Below, in pieces: positions 36,803 to 45,715 of a stretch of DNA of 64,000 bases (position 1 is its first letter; every line of letters begins with the position of its first letter). Source of the DNA: Verrucomicrobiaceae bacterium (GTDB lineage Bacteria; Verrucomicrobiota; Verrucomicrobiia; Verrucomicrobiales; Verrucomicrobiaceae). The stretch is taken from NCBI GenBank assembly GCA_027486585.1, contig JAIXOU010000081.1, positions 1 to 64,000 of the forward strand, in the 5' to 3' direction. A program made the position numbers and the translations under genes. Under the pieces are notes generated by a model. The model saw only the letters and a program-made list of their open reading frames with translations. It had not been told where the DNA came from and made no database searches.

Positions 36803-38239
36803 TCAGAGAGCGGAGCGGTCGATGCTGCGGCGTTTGTAGAGGAACTCGAACATGTTGCCCTCATGTGGCTGATCCCAACTGATGCTCATGGTGCTGATAG
36901 GCCCCAAGTTCAGGCGGTCGATGCTGGAGCACTCGAGAAGCTCGTCGGTAAAGACTGGATCTTCCGTGATAGCGGTCACGATGAGTGAGTAGCCGATCTT
37001 CGATAAAACTTCCTTTTGTGGCACTTCAACAACGCTGGCATACGGGCACAGGAACTCGCGATTGGCCAATGAATGCGACCACGAATCACAGCGGATGATC
37101 GTCGGGCGCAGGAAGGTGCCACCTTGGAATTCGACCTTACGTGGACCATTGCGATACTTCGCCGTCACATCTTCGGCACCACCAGAGGCGAGGTCAGCGT
37201 CAATCGTAGCGTCGATGTAGTCAGCCATCTTTGTATTCGCAAAGCCAGACAGACGCGCATTTTCGTCATCGCTCGGCAGTGGGTCAATCGGGCCCAAACG
37301 CTGAGCGATGGCATCAGCGATTTCTTTGCCATATTTCGGAACAATGACCGCGCTGGCATTGATGCAGGAGCGCCCACCATTGTCACTGATGGACTTCACG
37401 ATGACGTCGATGTATTGCTCCCATTGTTCGATTTTGTCTTCGCCAATGATGATCTTGCTCCAGCCGGGGCCATGAACCTGCACGCTAGGATTACCCTCAT
37501 ACATTTTGGCCATGGCCACATCGCCAAAGACAAGGTTACGACCACTGAGCTTCACCACCTCGCCACTGCCTTCATGGTCAGTTGGGTAGAAGCCGAAAGC
37601 CTCAGGCGGAGCACCGGCGGCGATGAAAGCCTGGATCAGACGGAAAGGTGTCCAAGGCTCTTCACGGCCTGGTTTGATGACCACAGGGATTTTTAAAGCG
37701 ATGGCTGGCAGCCAAAGCGAATTCACAGCCGGAGAGTTGCTCGGCATCACCAAACCCAAACTATGGGTGGTCGGGAAATAGGAAACGGGGCAGCCTGCCT
37801 GCGTGCCAAACCCTTTGTCGATGACGCTCATGTCCAGACCACGGGAGAGACCATTGAGGATCATCTCCATGTGCGTCAGTGCATAATGCAACTTGGCCAT
37901 GTTCCGCTTCACCATGATGTGCGGCAGACCGCTGGTGCGGGAAAGCGTAGCAATGTATTCCTCCGGGCTCTGCGTGTGGCCTTTGTCACCCAGCGGCAGT
38001 GTGCCATTGAGAAAAAGATCACCCGCCTTGGCTGTGATCTCGATCAATTGAGCCACCGTAAACTTCTTCAAGGCCGCACGAGCCTCACTGATACGTCCCA
38101 GATCTTTGCGAACGATGCCTGCATTGACCTGACTGACCTCAGCACAGACTTCGCCTGTTTTATGATCTTTAACGGGGACTTTATCAAGTGATTCGTAAGG
38201 GCGGCCTTTGCGGAGAGCGGGGAGGTGGGGGAGTGACAT
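36803..38239 (-). CDS. NAD(P)-dependent aldehyde dehydrogenase
   Basis: The 478-residue aldehyde dehydrogenase has a catalytic cysteine in GGRSCINASAV (about residue 291) and cofactor-domain segments LGLVMPSNSPAVNSLWLPA and IPVVIKPGREEPWTP. The C-terminal oligomerisation arm is present. The usual glutamate motif (ELGGK) is replaced by a divergent VHGPGWSKIIIG segment, so the general base is not clear by eye. It probably oxidises an aldehyde made or consumed by the adjacent iron-dependent alcohol dehydrogenase. A FAH-family hydrolase gene lies 97 bp upstream on the same strand, suggesting a catabolic unit for sugar acids or diols. Confidence 0.85.
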   Translation of the reverse strand: MSLPHLPALRKGRPYESLDKVPVKDHKTGEVCAEVSQVNAGIVRKDLGRISEARAALKKFTVAQLIEITAKAGDLFLNGTLPLGDKGHTQSPEEYIATLSRTSGLPHIMVKRNMAKLHYALTHMEMILNGLSRGLDMSVIDKGFGTQAGCPVSYFPTTHSLGLVMPSNSPAVNSLWLPAIALKIPVVIKPGREEPWTPFRLIQAFIAAGAPPEAFGFYPTDHEGSGEVVKLSGRNLVFGDVAMAKMYEGNPSVQVHGPGWSKIIIGEDKIEQWEQYIDVIVKSISDNGGRSCINASAVIVPKYGKEIADAIAQRLGPIDPLPSDDENARLSGFANTKMADYIDATIDADLASGGAEDVTAKYRNGPRKVEFQGGTFLRPTIIRCDSWSHSLANREFLCPYASVVEVPQKEVLSKIGYSLIVTAITEDPVFTDELLECSSIDRLNLGPISTMSISWDQPHEGNMFEFLYKRRSIDRSAL

Positions 38240-38335
38240 AAATGACTGTAACTAGATAGATCGGTGAGTGGAAAAAGGATTACGAACGCGGAGAAAAACC
38301 AGGCTATAGAAAACTGGTCATCAGCGCCCAATCTT

Positions 38336-39160
38336 TCAGGCCATTGGATTGATCAGCGTGCCGATGCCCTCAATCGTAATGGCAATTTCATCGCCAGATT
38401 GCAGGGTGAACTCATCTCCGGGCACAATGCCCGTCCCCGTCATCAGCAACGCACCGGTCGGGAAAGTATTGTCCCGATACAAGAATCCTGCCAACTCCAC
38501 CGGCGTGCGTTTGAGCTGAGAAACCGTCGTTTCACCGCTAAAGGCCACCGCGCCAGAACGGGTGATCGTCAGCTGGATTTTTGTTTCTGGCGAAAGCAAA
38601 GCTTGAGTGATGAGCAAGCAAGGTCCGACCGCTGCGCAGAGTTTGAAACACTTGGCCTGAGGCAAATACAGCGGATTTTCGCCTTCAATGTCACGGCAGG
38701 ACAAATCATTGCCTACTGTGTAGCCGATCACCTCACCACGGGGATTGATCACCAGTGTCAGCTCAGGCTCAGGCACCATCCATTTTGAATCACTGCGCAG
38801 GTGCATCCCCTGCCCTGGATGAGCTACGCGCTGCGGGGTGGCTTTAAAGAAAATCTCCGGGCGCTCAGCCGCATAGACACGGTCATAAAAGCTCCCTCCA
38901 CCAGCATCCTTACTCTCTTCCATCCGAGCCGTGCGGCTACGGTAATAAGTCACACCTGCTGCCCAAACCTCCTGAGTGCCGATGGGTGCCAAAAGACTAC
39001 TTTGATCCGGCGCAGCCACCGCAGCCCCAGAAGCCGCAACCGTAGCTAAATAGGATTGAAGGTTCTCATGCCCGATCAGTGCATCCCAATCCTGATCTGG
39101 GAGTAGAAACCAATCCTGCTGATGAAGATAGATGCCGTGGCGTGTGCGGTAAAGATGCAT
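38336..39160 (-). CDS. Fumarylacetoacetate hydrolase-family protein (2-keto-3-deoxy-acid dehydratase-like)
   Basis: The 274-residue protein has the FAH fold. [32 protein letters not shown], the acidic metal-binding [10 protein letters not shown] and [21 protein letters not shown] are characteristic. The wording resembles 2-keto-3-deoxy-D-arabinonate dehydratase (KdaD) more than fumarylacetoacetase. That enzyme yields alpha-ketoglutarate semialdehyde, which would suit the neighbouring aldehyde dehydrogenase. The pathway link is an inference. It is the first gene of the minus-strand FAH-ALDH-ADH group and is divergent from the riboswitch-controlled genes. Confidence 0.8.
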   Translation of the reverse strand: MHLYRTRHGIYLHQQDWFLLPDQDWDALIGHENLQSYLATVAASGAAVAAPDQSSLLAPIGTQEVWAAGVTYYRSRTARMEESKDAGGGSFYDRVYAAERPEIFFKATPQRVAHPGQGMHLRSDSKWMVPEPELTLVINPRGEVIGYTVGNDLSCRDIEGENPLYLPQAKCFKLCAAVGPCLLITQALLSPETKIQLTITRSGAVAFSGETTVSQLKRTPVELAGFLYRDNTFPTGALLMTGTGIVPGDEFTLQSGDEIAITIEGIGTLINPMA

Positions 39161-39299
39161 GAGGTGGCGAGAATAGGCTGTCTTTGAAAACTGGCAAGAG
39201 GCGCGTGAAAACTCCGCTTCTTTCTCGCAATCGTGGCCACGACAATACGCTTGCTTGAGTCAATGAATCCTTGTAATGAGAGGTATGGCGTGACTGTCA

Positions 39300-39530
39300 C
39301 AGCAGTTACGTTTTCTTTATCCAGTCCAGAGTCATGCATGATGACTCTGGCAGTCATTCGCAGATGTAGGGAAGGCCGTGAAAATCGGCCACAGTCGCGC
39401 TGCGGTAACGGGTCACAATCTTACAACGCGTCGATCAGCGATGATCGGCGGGCAAAGTCAATCTGAAGGGCAACCTCTGGGTGAAGGCGAGTAGGAAAGG
39501 CGTGAGGAAGCTCACAGAAACCCGGAGTCC
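39300..39530 (+). ncRNA. Cobalamin (B12) riboswitch
   Basis: The aptamer core is recognisable. GTAGGGAAGGCCGTGAAAAT followed by CGGCCACAGTCGCGCTGCGG and TAACGG (39366-39410) matches the family pattern GGGAA-CCGGUG-aa-UCCGG-C-CaGuC-CGC-aCUGUaA. Downstream, AAGTCAATCTGAAGGGCAAC, GAGTAGGAAAGGCG, GAGGAAGCTCACAGAAA and ACCCGGAGTCC (to about 39524) follow the rest of the consensus, including the GCC-GGAGACC-type element. Upstream is a perfect 10-bp hairpin CCAGAGTCAT/ATGACTCTGG (39326-39350) suiting the P2-type arm. It lies about 160 nt before the plus-strand ATG at 39690 and is divergent from the FAH gene. The edges are approximate. High B12 normally represses the downstream genes. Confidence 0.85.
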
Positions 39531-39652
39531 GAATATCTCTCTTCGAATCCTCACTCCCCGCCCCTCCATGTGGAGACCGACGGGTTCACACTTCATCGCC
39601 CAAATGAAGAGTGAGAGCGCCGATCCTAAGCCCTAGACAGGCATGGTGACAC

Positions 39653-39678
39653 GTCTCTCGCACTTATCCGTTAGAGAC
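39653..39678 (+). promoter_or_regulatory. Possible ribosome-site-sequestering hairpin (riboswitch expression platform)
   Basis: GTCTCT (39653-39658) can pair with AGAGAC (39673-39678). The latter contains the only purine-rich site (AGAGA) at a sensible distance (~11 nt) before ATG 39690. Such a hairpin after a B12 aptamer would allow translational control. There is no clear intrinsic terminator (GC hairpin plus T-run) between aptamer and gene. Confidence 0.4.
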
Positions 39679-39689
39679 ATCATCATCCT

Positions 39690-42353
39690 ATGCAATTCAG
39701 CCTTATCAGACAGGCTGCGTTTTGGGGAGCGTCGGCTTTTGCCCTCGCGACCAGCGCAGCATTTTCCCGGGAGTGGACCAGTTTTCAGGTCGGCACTTTA
39801 TCCAGCTACTCCTTCACCCACACCCATCTCGACGATGGACGATTCTTGTTCGGAACTGCTGGGCAGATCTCTGTTCAAGACAGCTTCGACTCGGAAACTC
39901 AAACGACCGTGGCTAAGCCGAATGGCCTGAGTTTTGATCCATCCTTCATCGCCACACGCTCTGTCTCACAGGCGCTCATTGGTGGCGGTGGTTACTCAGG
40001 ACCCAGTGGACTCTACGTATTTGATCCATCGACGCCAACGACACCCATCACCACGCCTGCCTTAACCACGCTGCAAAACTATAGCGCTGTCTATTGGAAG
40101 CACCCCACATCCACTCGCGAAGGTTGGCTCGTGGTGGGCACCAATGCATCGGGCGGCAATAGCAATCTAACCTTTGTCTCAGCAGATGGGCTCACCGTGG
40201 GTGCTGTGACAGGCACGCTGAGTGACTACAGTGGCGGAATGGCGGCAACTGCGAATGGTGACATCTATGCCGTGCGCTCTTCTTCTGGCCCGTCAGAGGG
40301 TCAGGTGATCAAATTCACCGCCAATCAGATCGATGCCGCCGTGGCCAGCCTAGCGACGACCCCTGCCCCACTTGCGCTCAATGCGGCTGTGGTTATCTAC
40401 CAGGGCAGTGCTTCTGGCTCCTTAGCTGTCGATAGTTTGTCCCGCATCTGGCTCGGCGGCTATCAGATCGACTACCTGCAGGCCTATGATCCAGCCAGTG
40501 GGGTGACACGTCGCTTTTACCCAGATCATGCGCCTTTGGCCAACGCTCTGGGAGCACCAACCTATGCGCCGAAGACATTCACGCGGAATGCCGATGCTTA
40601 TGTTAGCTTCTTGGCAAACGATGGGTTTTACGCAACCGGCTCAGACCTTGTCATCGGCTACAAGAAAGACAGCGAGCTAAACATCCGCTCTGTGCAGATC
40701 ACTTCAACAGCACAAACAGTCTTGGAAAATGTGGGTTCCGTGGCAATCACCGTCACCATAACGCCAGCACCAACTGAACCAGTCACCGTTCCTTTCACAG
40801 TCTCAGGATCTGCGACAGCAGGAATAGACTACACGGTTAGCAGCAGTCCGCTCACCTTTGATGCAACCAACACCACGCGAACCATCACCCTCAATCTGAT
40901 CAATGACAGCGTCGTGAAGGAAGCGGATGAAACCATGATCGTTAAAATCGCGACCCCAAGCCCCGTCGCCGCAGCTGGCCTTGGCGCGCCCGATTCAGAA
41001 CTCGTCACGATCACCATTCGCGACAATGACGCAGCCCCAATCATTGCCCGTAATCAAACGTTTCCCACGTTGCGCGTTGGCAGGGCGTTCTCTCAGACAG
41101 TGGAGTTAGCTGTCCCCAGTCCTGCTGCCACTAGATGGACAAAAGCGAATCTACCTCCAGGCTTGGACATCAATCCAACCACGGGCGTCATCAGTGGCAC
41201 ACCGACTGCTGCGGGGGAGTATGATCAAGTGCTGATCACAGCCTCGAATACAGTTGGCAGCAGCACTTCGGTGGGTTTTGTGATGCGTGTGGAAAGCGTC
41301 CCGTCTTTGATCGTTGGGAACTTCAGTGGCATCTTCGAAAGAACTAGCAGCAATGGCGGATTCGAAGCCTATCTAACCCTCACAACAACCAGTCGTGCTA
41401 GCTACACGGGCAAGCTGATCATTGGCACCAAATCCTACAACTTAGCAGGAAACCTAGCCGTCAGTCCTACCGGTAACACTGCTAGTGGTGGCCAAACCAT
41501 TCGGCACAACAATCAAGACGTGCCGCTTACCTTCACCATTAATTCCACCACTGGAATTCTAACAGGAAGCTTGGATCCTTCCGTAAGTCTGACGGGTATC
41601 CGAGCCCAAACCGGCACCACACGCACAGGGATCTATAATTTCCGCGCAGCACGCAGTATAGCGCCACCAGAAAACGAACCCCAAGGAGCCAGCTATGCAG
41701 GCATGACACTCTCTCCATTAGCCATAGCAAAGATCGCAGGACGTCTAGCAGATGGCAGCGTCTTCACTGCCAGCAGCCCACTCGGCACAGATGGTCGAAT
41801 CTTCATCTATCAGCCCCTCTACACAGCGCCTGGCAGAATTCTTGGAAGCCTGACTCTAGCATCAGACAACAGTCACACGATTACTGGCAATCTCACATGG
41901 ACAAAACCCCCACAGACCTCTGGCGCAGTTTACCGCATCGGCTGGGCAACACCTATTCCACTCGTAGCCAGTGGTGGTAAATACCGCCCAGCCGTGGGAG
42001 CGACATTGCCTCTGGATGCCACACCTTCGACCACGAACAATGCCCGTCTCGTGCTCCAAGATGGTGGAATCGCAGTTACCCCGATCAATATTGGTTCAAG
42101 ACTCCTGAGCCCGACCACACTAAGTATCGCTGCACCGCAAAGGCTATCGATCACCAATGCTAGCGGAGCCTTCACTGGCACTTACACTGATGGCACTGGC
42201 GCAACCAAACGCACCCTCACTTTTCAGGGACTGCTGATTCCAGATCCGGCTACACCAGCAGACTTTGACAGCACAGGCTATGGATATTTTATTCTACCAA
42301 CTGGCACCAAAGACGTCTCACGTTCAGGTGCTGTGATTTTAGAGCGCCCATAA
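39690..42353 (+). CDS. B12-riboswitch-controlled secreted propeller/Calx-beta surface protein
   Basis: The 887-residue exported protein has signal MQFSLIRQAAFWGASAFALATSAA. Residues about 28-330 look like a propeller: repeated glycine-turn strands such as HLDDGRFLFGTAGQISVQD, YVFDPSTPTTPI, GGMAATANGDIYAVRSS and LAVDSLSRIWLGGYQ. A Calx-beta domain follows at about 335-450 (ATAGIDYTVSSSPLTFDAT, EADETMIVKI), then a putative Ig domain (LPPGLDINPTTGVISGTPTAAG, about 455-545). The last ~340 residues form a beta domain related to the C-terminus of the RCC1 protein at 26804-32458, likewise ending in E/R-R-P (ILERP). It is the first gene after the B12 riboswitch. The propeller might bind cobalamin, as Bacteroides BtuG does; that is inference, and no direct homology was tested. 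Confidence 0.72.
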   Translation: MQFSLIRQAAFWGASAFALATSAAFSREWTSFQVGTLSSYSFTHTHLDDGRFLFGTAGQISVQDSFDSETQTTVAKPNGLSFDPSFIATRSVSQALIGGGGYSGPSGLYVFDPSTPTTPITTPALTTLQNYSAVYWKHPTSTREGWLVVGTNASGGNSNLTFVSADGLTVGAVTGTLSDYSGGMAATANGDIYAVRSSSGPSEGQVIKFTANQIDAAVASLATTPAPLALNAAVVIYQGSASGSLAVDSLSRIWLGGYQIDYLQAYDPASGVTRRFYPDHAPLANALGAPTYAPKTFTRNADAYVSFLANDGFYATGSDLVIGYKKDSELNIRSVQITSTAQTVLENVGSVAITVTITPAPTEPVTVPFTVSGSATAGIDYTVSSSPLTFDATNTTRTITLNLINDSVVKEADETMIVKIATPSPVAAAGLGAPDSELVTITIRDNDAAPIIARNQTFPTLRVGRAFSQTVELAVPSPAATRWTKANLPPGLDINPTTGVISGTPTAAGEYDQVLITASNTVGSSTSVGFVMRVESVPSLIVGNFSGIFERTSSNGGFEAYLTLTTTSRASYTGKLIIGTKSYNLAGNLAVSPTGNTASGGQTIRHNNQDVPLTFTINSTTGILTGSLDPSVSLTGIRAQTGTTRTGIYNFRAARSIAPPENEPQGASYAGMTLSPLAIAKIAGRLADGSVFTASSPLGTDGRIFIYQPLYTAPGRILGSLTLASDNSHTITGNLTWTKPPQTSGAVYRIGWATPIPLVASGGKYRPAVGATLPLDATPSTTNNARLVLQDGGIAVTPINIGSRLLSPTTLSIAAPQRLSITNASGAFTGTYTDGTGATKRTLTFQGLLIPDPATPADFDSTGYGYFILPTGTKDVSRSGAVILERP

Positions 42354-42357
42354 TTCC

Positions 42358-44493
42358 ATGCCGACCTCCCAGTCACGCAAACTGCTGAACCTCATCCTTG
42401 GCGCGGGCCTTCTCGCTCTGGTGCTTGGTGGCGCGTGGCTGGGGTATTATGGGGGCGGCAGTGCCCCTGTGATTTCTGCTTTGGAACCAACCGTTGATCC
42501 TTTCGGCAAAAAAGTCGGCGACAATGACAATGAAGCGTCCTCAGGCAACGATACACTCGCTGACCTGCTGGAGCGTTTCCGATTGGGCGACAGCAGCGCG
42601 CTGGACCATGTCCTACCCACAGGTCTCTCGGAGATTAGCGGCAGCGGCGGTAAAGGCCTACAACGTCAAGTGCGGGCACACGGCAGTTGGTATCCTGTCT
42701 TTGATCTATCCGCCATGAAGACGCTCGATGATGGCAACTTGAGCGCTGTTAGGCTGAATGTGATTCCCCTAGCCATCGCCACACCCCATCCGCCTGCTGG
42801 TTTGATTAAGCAGGCCTTTAATCACCGCTTCACAGCTGTCGGCGGAGTGCCCCCTTACTCCTGGCGGATCGAGATTGATCCATCAGCGTCCGGCTTCCAG
42901 CTCGATTCCAACACGGGTGATTTTACAGGTCAATCGGACATCGAACTCACTCTTCCTTTGGTTATTTATGTTACTGATTCCACCGGCAGTCAGGCCTCAG
43001 GCCAAAGCACGCTCAGCATCGCCACAGAAGAACCTCTAACCATCACGACAACCGATTTACCCACCACAGAATCTCTGGGCGGGTATAGCGCGACTCTCAG
43101 CGCTAGCGGTGGAGCCAAACCCTATGCCTGGAGCCTAGCAACCGATTCCCCAGGCTGGCAAATCGAAGCAAAGACAGGCACGCTAACCAACACTCAACTC
43201 CAAACCGGAGATCATCAGCTGCTCATCACTCTACAAGATCAGGCCACCAGCGTGCAGCGCAGCTTTAAGCTTAAGGTCACCCACGGTTTAGACATCACCA
43301 CGGAATCTCACCTTCCCCCAGCCGCGCCTGGTGGCATCTACAGTGGCCAATTTGAAGCCAGTGGCGGAACACCTCCTTACACCTGGAGTCTCATGACCAC
43401 GGAACTGCCACAGAACTGGACCTTCACTTCCGAAGGCAAACTCAGTGGCAGCACACCGGACATTGAGGCACTTCTCAAACTCCCCATCCGCGTCACGGAC
43501 AGCGAAGGCCTAACCTTTGATAAAACATTCGATCTCACCATCAGCCGAGGTCTGCTTGTTGTACCATCGGATCGGAAAGCCGGGATCGCCTGGCGATTCA
43601 AAGACATGCTTCAGGATCTACAGGCAAACATCACTGGTGTCAGCCTACTGAGGGATGGTGTGGAGATTTATCGCGGACGCGGCAGCAACTTTGTTGATCG
43701 TGGATTAGCGACAGGCAGCACTCCCACCTACCAGCTTAATGCTTTCACCGCTGACGGGCGCAGACTGCCCTATGCAGCGGCCACCACCACGGTTCTGCCT
43801 TTCACCAAACAACGCAGCCAGGATGCCAGTCTGGGCGACCCTTATGTCGACACGGTTTTTAACTTCAACCCTCTGTCTCGTGGTGGTTATGGCTCGGATG
43901 GAATACCGCAAAATGTTCTCGGCCCACCGAATGGCAGCAGCACCTTTGTCCCAGCTTATTTGCCCAGCCATGTCGTTTCCCTTCACGCCAGCAAAGCCGG
44001 GGGCGGCAGCATCGTGTTAGAGTTTACCAATAACATCATCGAATCAGGAAACGGTCTCGACTTCACCCTTTTTGAAAACGTCTTCTTCATTGCAAATGAC
44101 CCGAAGCGGCGATTCATGGAGCCAGCCATCGTCGAAGTGGCTCTACATGAGGACGAATGGCACAGATTCCCCTGCCGAGTCCAGATTGCTGCCGATGGCA
44201 GTATCGATCTAAAACAGCCCACTTACTACACCAGCGGCTTCACTGGCGTCAACGCTACCACGGGCGACGATCCCACCGACCCCACACGCAGTGGCGGCGA
44301 CAGCTTTGACCTTGCCAACCTTGGCCGCCCCGATCTCACGTGGATCCGCTTCATTCGAATCATAGCTACAGGCGACCAAGTATTACGCGACAACACAGGC
44401 GTGCCCATTAGTCACACGTCTGAGAACAGTGCACTCAACGGCCGCGCCAGCTCGGGCTTCGATCTAGACGCCGCCAGCGCTGTGAACTACTGA
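42358..44493 (+). CDS. B12-riboswitch-controlled anchored protein with Ig-like repeats and FENVF-type beta domain
   Basis: This 711-residue protein starts four bases after the preceding stop and surely shares its transcript. Residues 10-31 are a signal or anchor (LNLILGAGLLALVLGGAWLGYY). After a linker, three putative Ig (He-PIG type) domains cover about 140-400, each with GG.PPY.W or GGAKPYAWS and a G.L/G.FTG turn. The C-terminal ~225 residues (from about 485) form a distinct domain: GYGSDGIPQNVLGPPNGSS, GGSIVLEFTNNII, DFTLFENVFF, EPAIVEVALHEDEWHRFPC and GDSFDLANLG. I recognise this FENxF-type domain as a recurrent bacterial surface-protein module but know no established function for it. With the propeller protein upstream it may form a B12-regulated surface complex. 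Confidence 0.7.
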   Translation: MPTSQSRKLLNLILGAGLLALVLGGAWLGYYGGGSAPVISALEPTVDPFGKKVGDNDNEASSGNDTLADLLERFRLGDSSALDHVLPTGLSEISGSGGKGLQRQVRAHGSWYPVFDLSAMKTLDDGNLSAVRLNVIPLAIATPHPPAGLIKQAFNHRFTAVGGVPPYSWRIEIDPSASGFQLDSNTGDFTGQSDIELTLPLVIYVTDSTGSQASGQSTLSIATEEPLTITTTDLPTTESLGGYSATLSASGGAKPYAWSLATDSPGWQIEAKTGTLTNTQLQTGDHQLLITLQDQATSVQRSFKLKVTHGLDITTESHLPPAAPGGIYSGQFEASGGTPPYTWSLMTTELPQNWTFTSEGKLSGSTPDIEALLKLPIRVTDSEGLTFDKTFDLTISRGLLVVPSDRKAGIAWRFKDMLQDLQANITGVSLLRDGVEIYRGRGSNFVDRGLATGSTPTYQLNAFTADGRRLPYAAATTTVLPFTKQRSQDASLGDPYVDTVFNFNPLSRGGYGSDGIPQNVLGPPNGSSTFVPAYLPSHVVSLHASKAGGGSIVLEFTNNIIESGNGLDFTLFENVFFIANDPKRRFMEPAIVEVALHEDEWHRFPCRVQIAADGSIDLKQPTYYTSGFTGVNATTGDDPTDPTRSGGDSFDLANLGRPDLTWIRFIRIIATGDQVLRDNTGVPISHTSENSALNGRASSGFDLDAASAVNY

Positions 44494-44501
44494 GCCCAAG
44501 G

Positions 44502-45662
44502 TCAGCCTCTAAAGACCATGGCTGGTTCCAAGCGCGCCACGCGCCAAATACCAAGCAAGGCGGAAAAACCGCAGATAAAAAGGATCACGCCGAGAACAAT
44601 CAAGGGTACTACTTCGGGCATGTAAAAAGGCGGCTCTTCATGAGCCAATGCAGGAAAGGCGAACTGAGCCGTGAAAAACATGCCAATGCCAAAACCAATC
44701 AAGCCCACCGTAAATGCCTGAGCCAGCAACATCAGACAAAGCGTCCACGTAGAAGCGCCCATGGCCTTGAGGGCACCCAGGTGCTTCATGTGATCCAAGA
44801 CGAAACTGTAAAAAGTCTGGCAGGAAATGGCCATCCCGACGATGAACCCAATCACAACCGTGATGCCAAATGAAAACGGAATGCCGGTATTTTTAATGTA
44901 CCACCAAATCGTCGAATAAATAAAATCCCCCTCCCCACTGGCATAACCGCGATTGAGAAAAGCCTTCAGTCCCGTCTCTTTTTCAATATCGGCCACACAC
45001 TGTTCTTCAGAGACACCCGCACGTGGCGCAGCGAGAACGGCACTGAGCATTTTCCGCTGAGCTGGAGAGTATTGAAGAGCCCGCTCATAAGTCGTCCAGA
45101 CATAAGGACCTCCTGTAAAACTTTTCATCGAATCCGCGATAGCCACCACTCTGGCCTCTTGATCGTTTATCTCGAACATATCGCCCAACTTCACAGGTTC
45201 GCCTTTGATCTCAGCCAACCTAGTGACGGCAAGATCATCGATCACCACGGCATGAGGCAGACGCAGATCCGCTAAGTCACCTTCTTTAATCTTCACCGGA
45301 GCACCTGCCAATGTGGTGGCATCAATGCCGATCAACTGAATGATTTTAAAACTACCATTGGTTAACCGCACGCGCTGAATGCCTGAATACAAGGGAGCCG
45401 CCCAGGCGACACTATCGACACTGCGCACACGAGCCACATCCGTATCTAAAAGTGGGTTGGTCTCATTCACCTGATCCACCTTGGCCTCCACAACCCAGAT
45501 AGAAGCAGGCACATTCTTCAACGTTGCAGCCGTCCAACTCATGAGTCCGCAAAAGACAGCGATCTGCTGCGCCATCAAAAAAGTGGCAAAGATTAGACCG
45601 GCTACCAGCATGAGAAACTTGCCAGTGTCACCAAAAAGCATTTTGAGAGCGAGTCGAAGCAT
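44502..45662 (-). CDS. DevC/FtsX-like ABC transporter permease
   Basis: The 386-residue permease has one N-terminal membrane segment (FLMLVAGLIFATFLMAQQIAVF), a ~230-residue periplasmic MacB-PCD-like domain and three C-terminal segments (FGITVVIGFIVGMAISCQTFYSF, LMLLAQAFTVGLIGFGIGMFF, VVPLIVLGVILFICGFSAL). This is the FtsX/MacB topology. The WVVEAKVDQVNETNPL opening of the periplasmic domain and the single-subunit length suit DevC-type exporters. No matching ATPase or membrane-fusion gene is adjacent (an MFS gene lies upstream), so partners must be elsewhere. It is convergent with the B12-regulated genes (8-bp gap). Confidence 0.83.
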   Translation of the reverse strand: MLRLALKMLFGDTGKFLMLVAGLIFATFLMAQQIAVFCGLMSWTAATLKNVPASIWVVEAKVDQVNETNPLLDTDVARVRSVDSVAWAAPLYSGIQRVRLTNGSFKIIQLIGIDATTLAGAPVKIKEGDLADLRLPHAVVIDDLAVTRLAEIKGEPVKLGDMFEINDQEARVVAIADSMKSFTGGPYVWTTYERALQYSPAQRKMLSAVLAAPRAGVSEEQCVADIEKETGLKAFLNRGYASGEGDFIYSTIWWYIKNTGIPFSFGITVVIGFIVGMAISCQTFYSFVLDHMKHLGALKAMGASTWTLCLMLLAQAFTVGLIGFGIGMFFTAQFAFPALAHEEPPFYMPEVVPLIVLGVILFICGFSALLGIWRVARLEPAMVFRG

Positions 45663-45715
45663 GGGGAAATGAATTGAGCAGTGACCATACGCCGCTCAGG
45701 AGTAATCGCGAGTCG

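Noticed and set aside
39525-39580. tRNA-like T-loop CTTCGAATCC
   Set aside because: The flanking bases do not form the T-stem or an acceptor stem, and the segment directly follows the B12 riboswitch.
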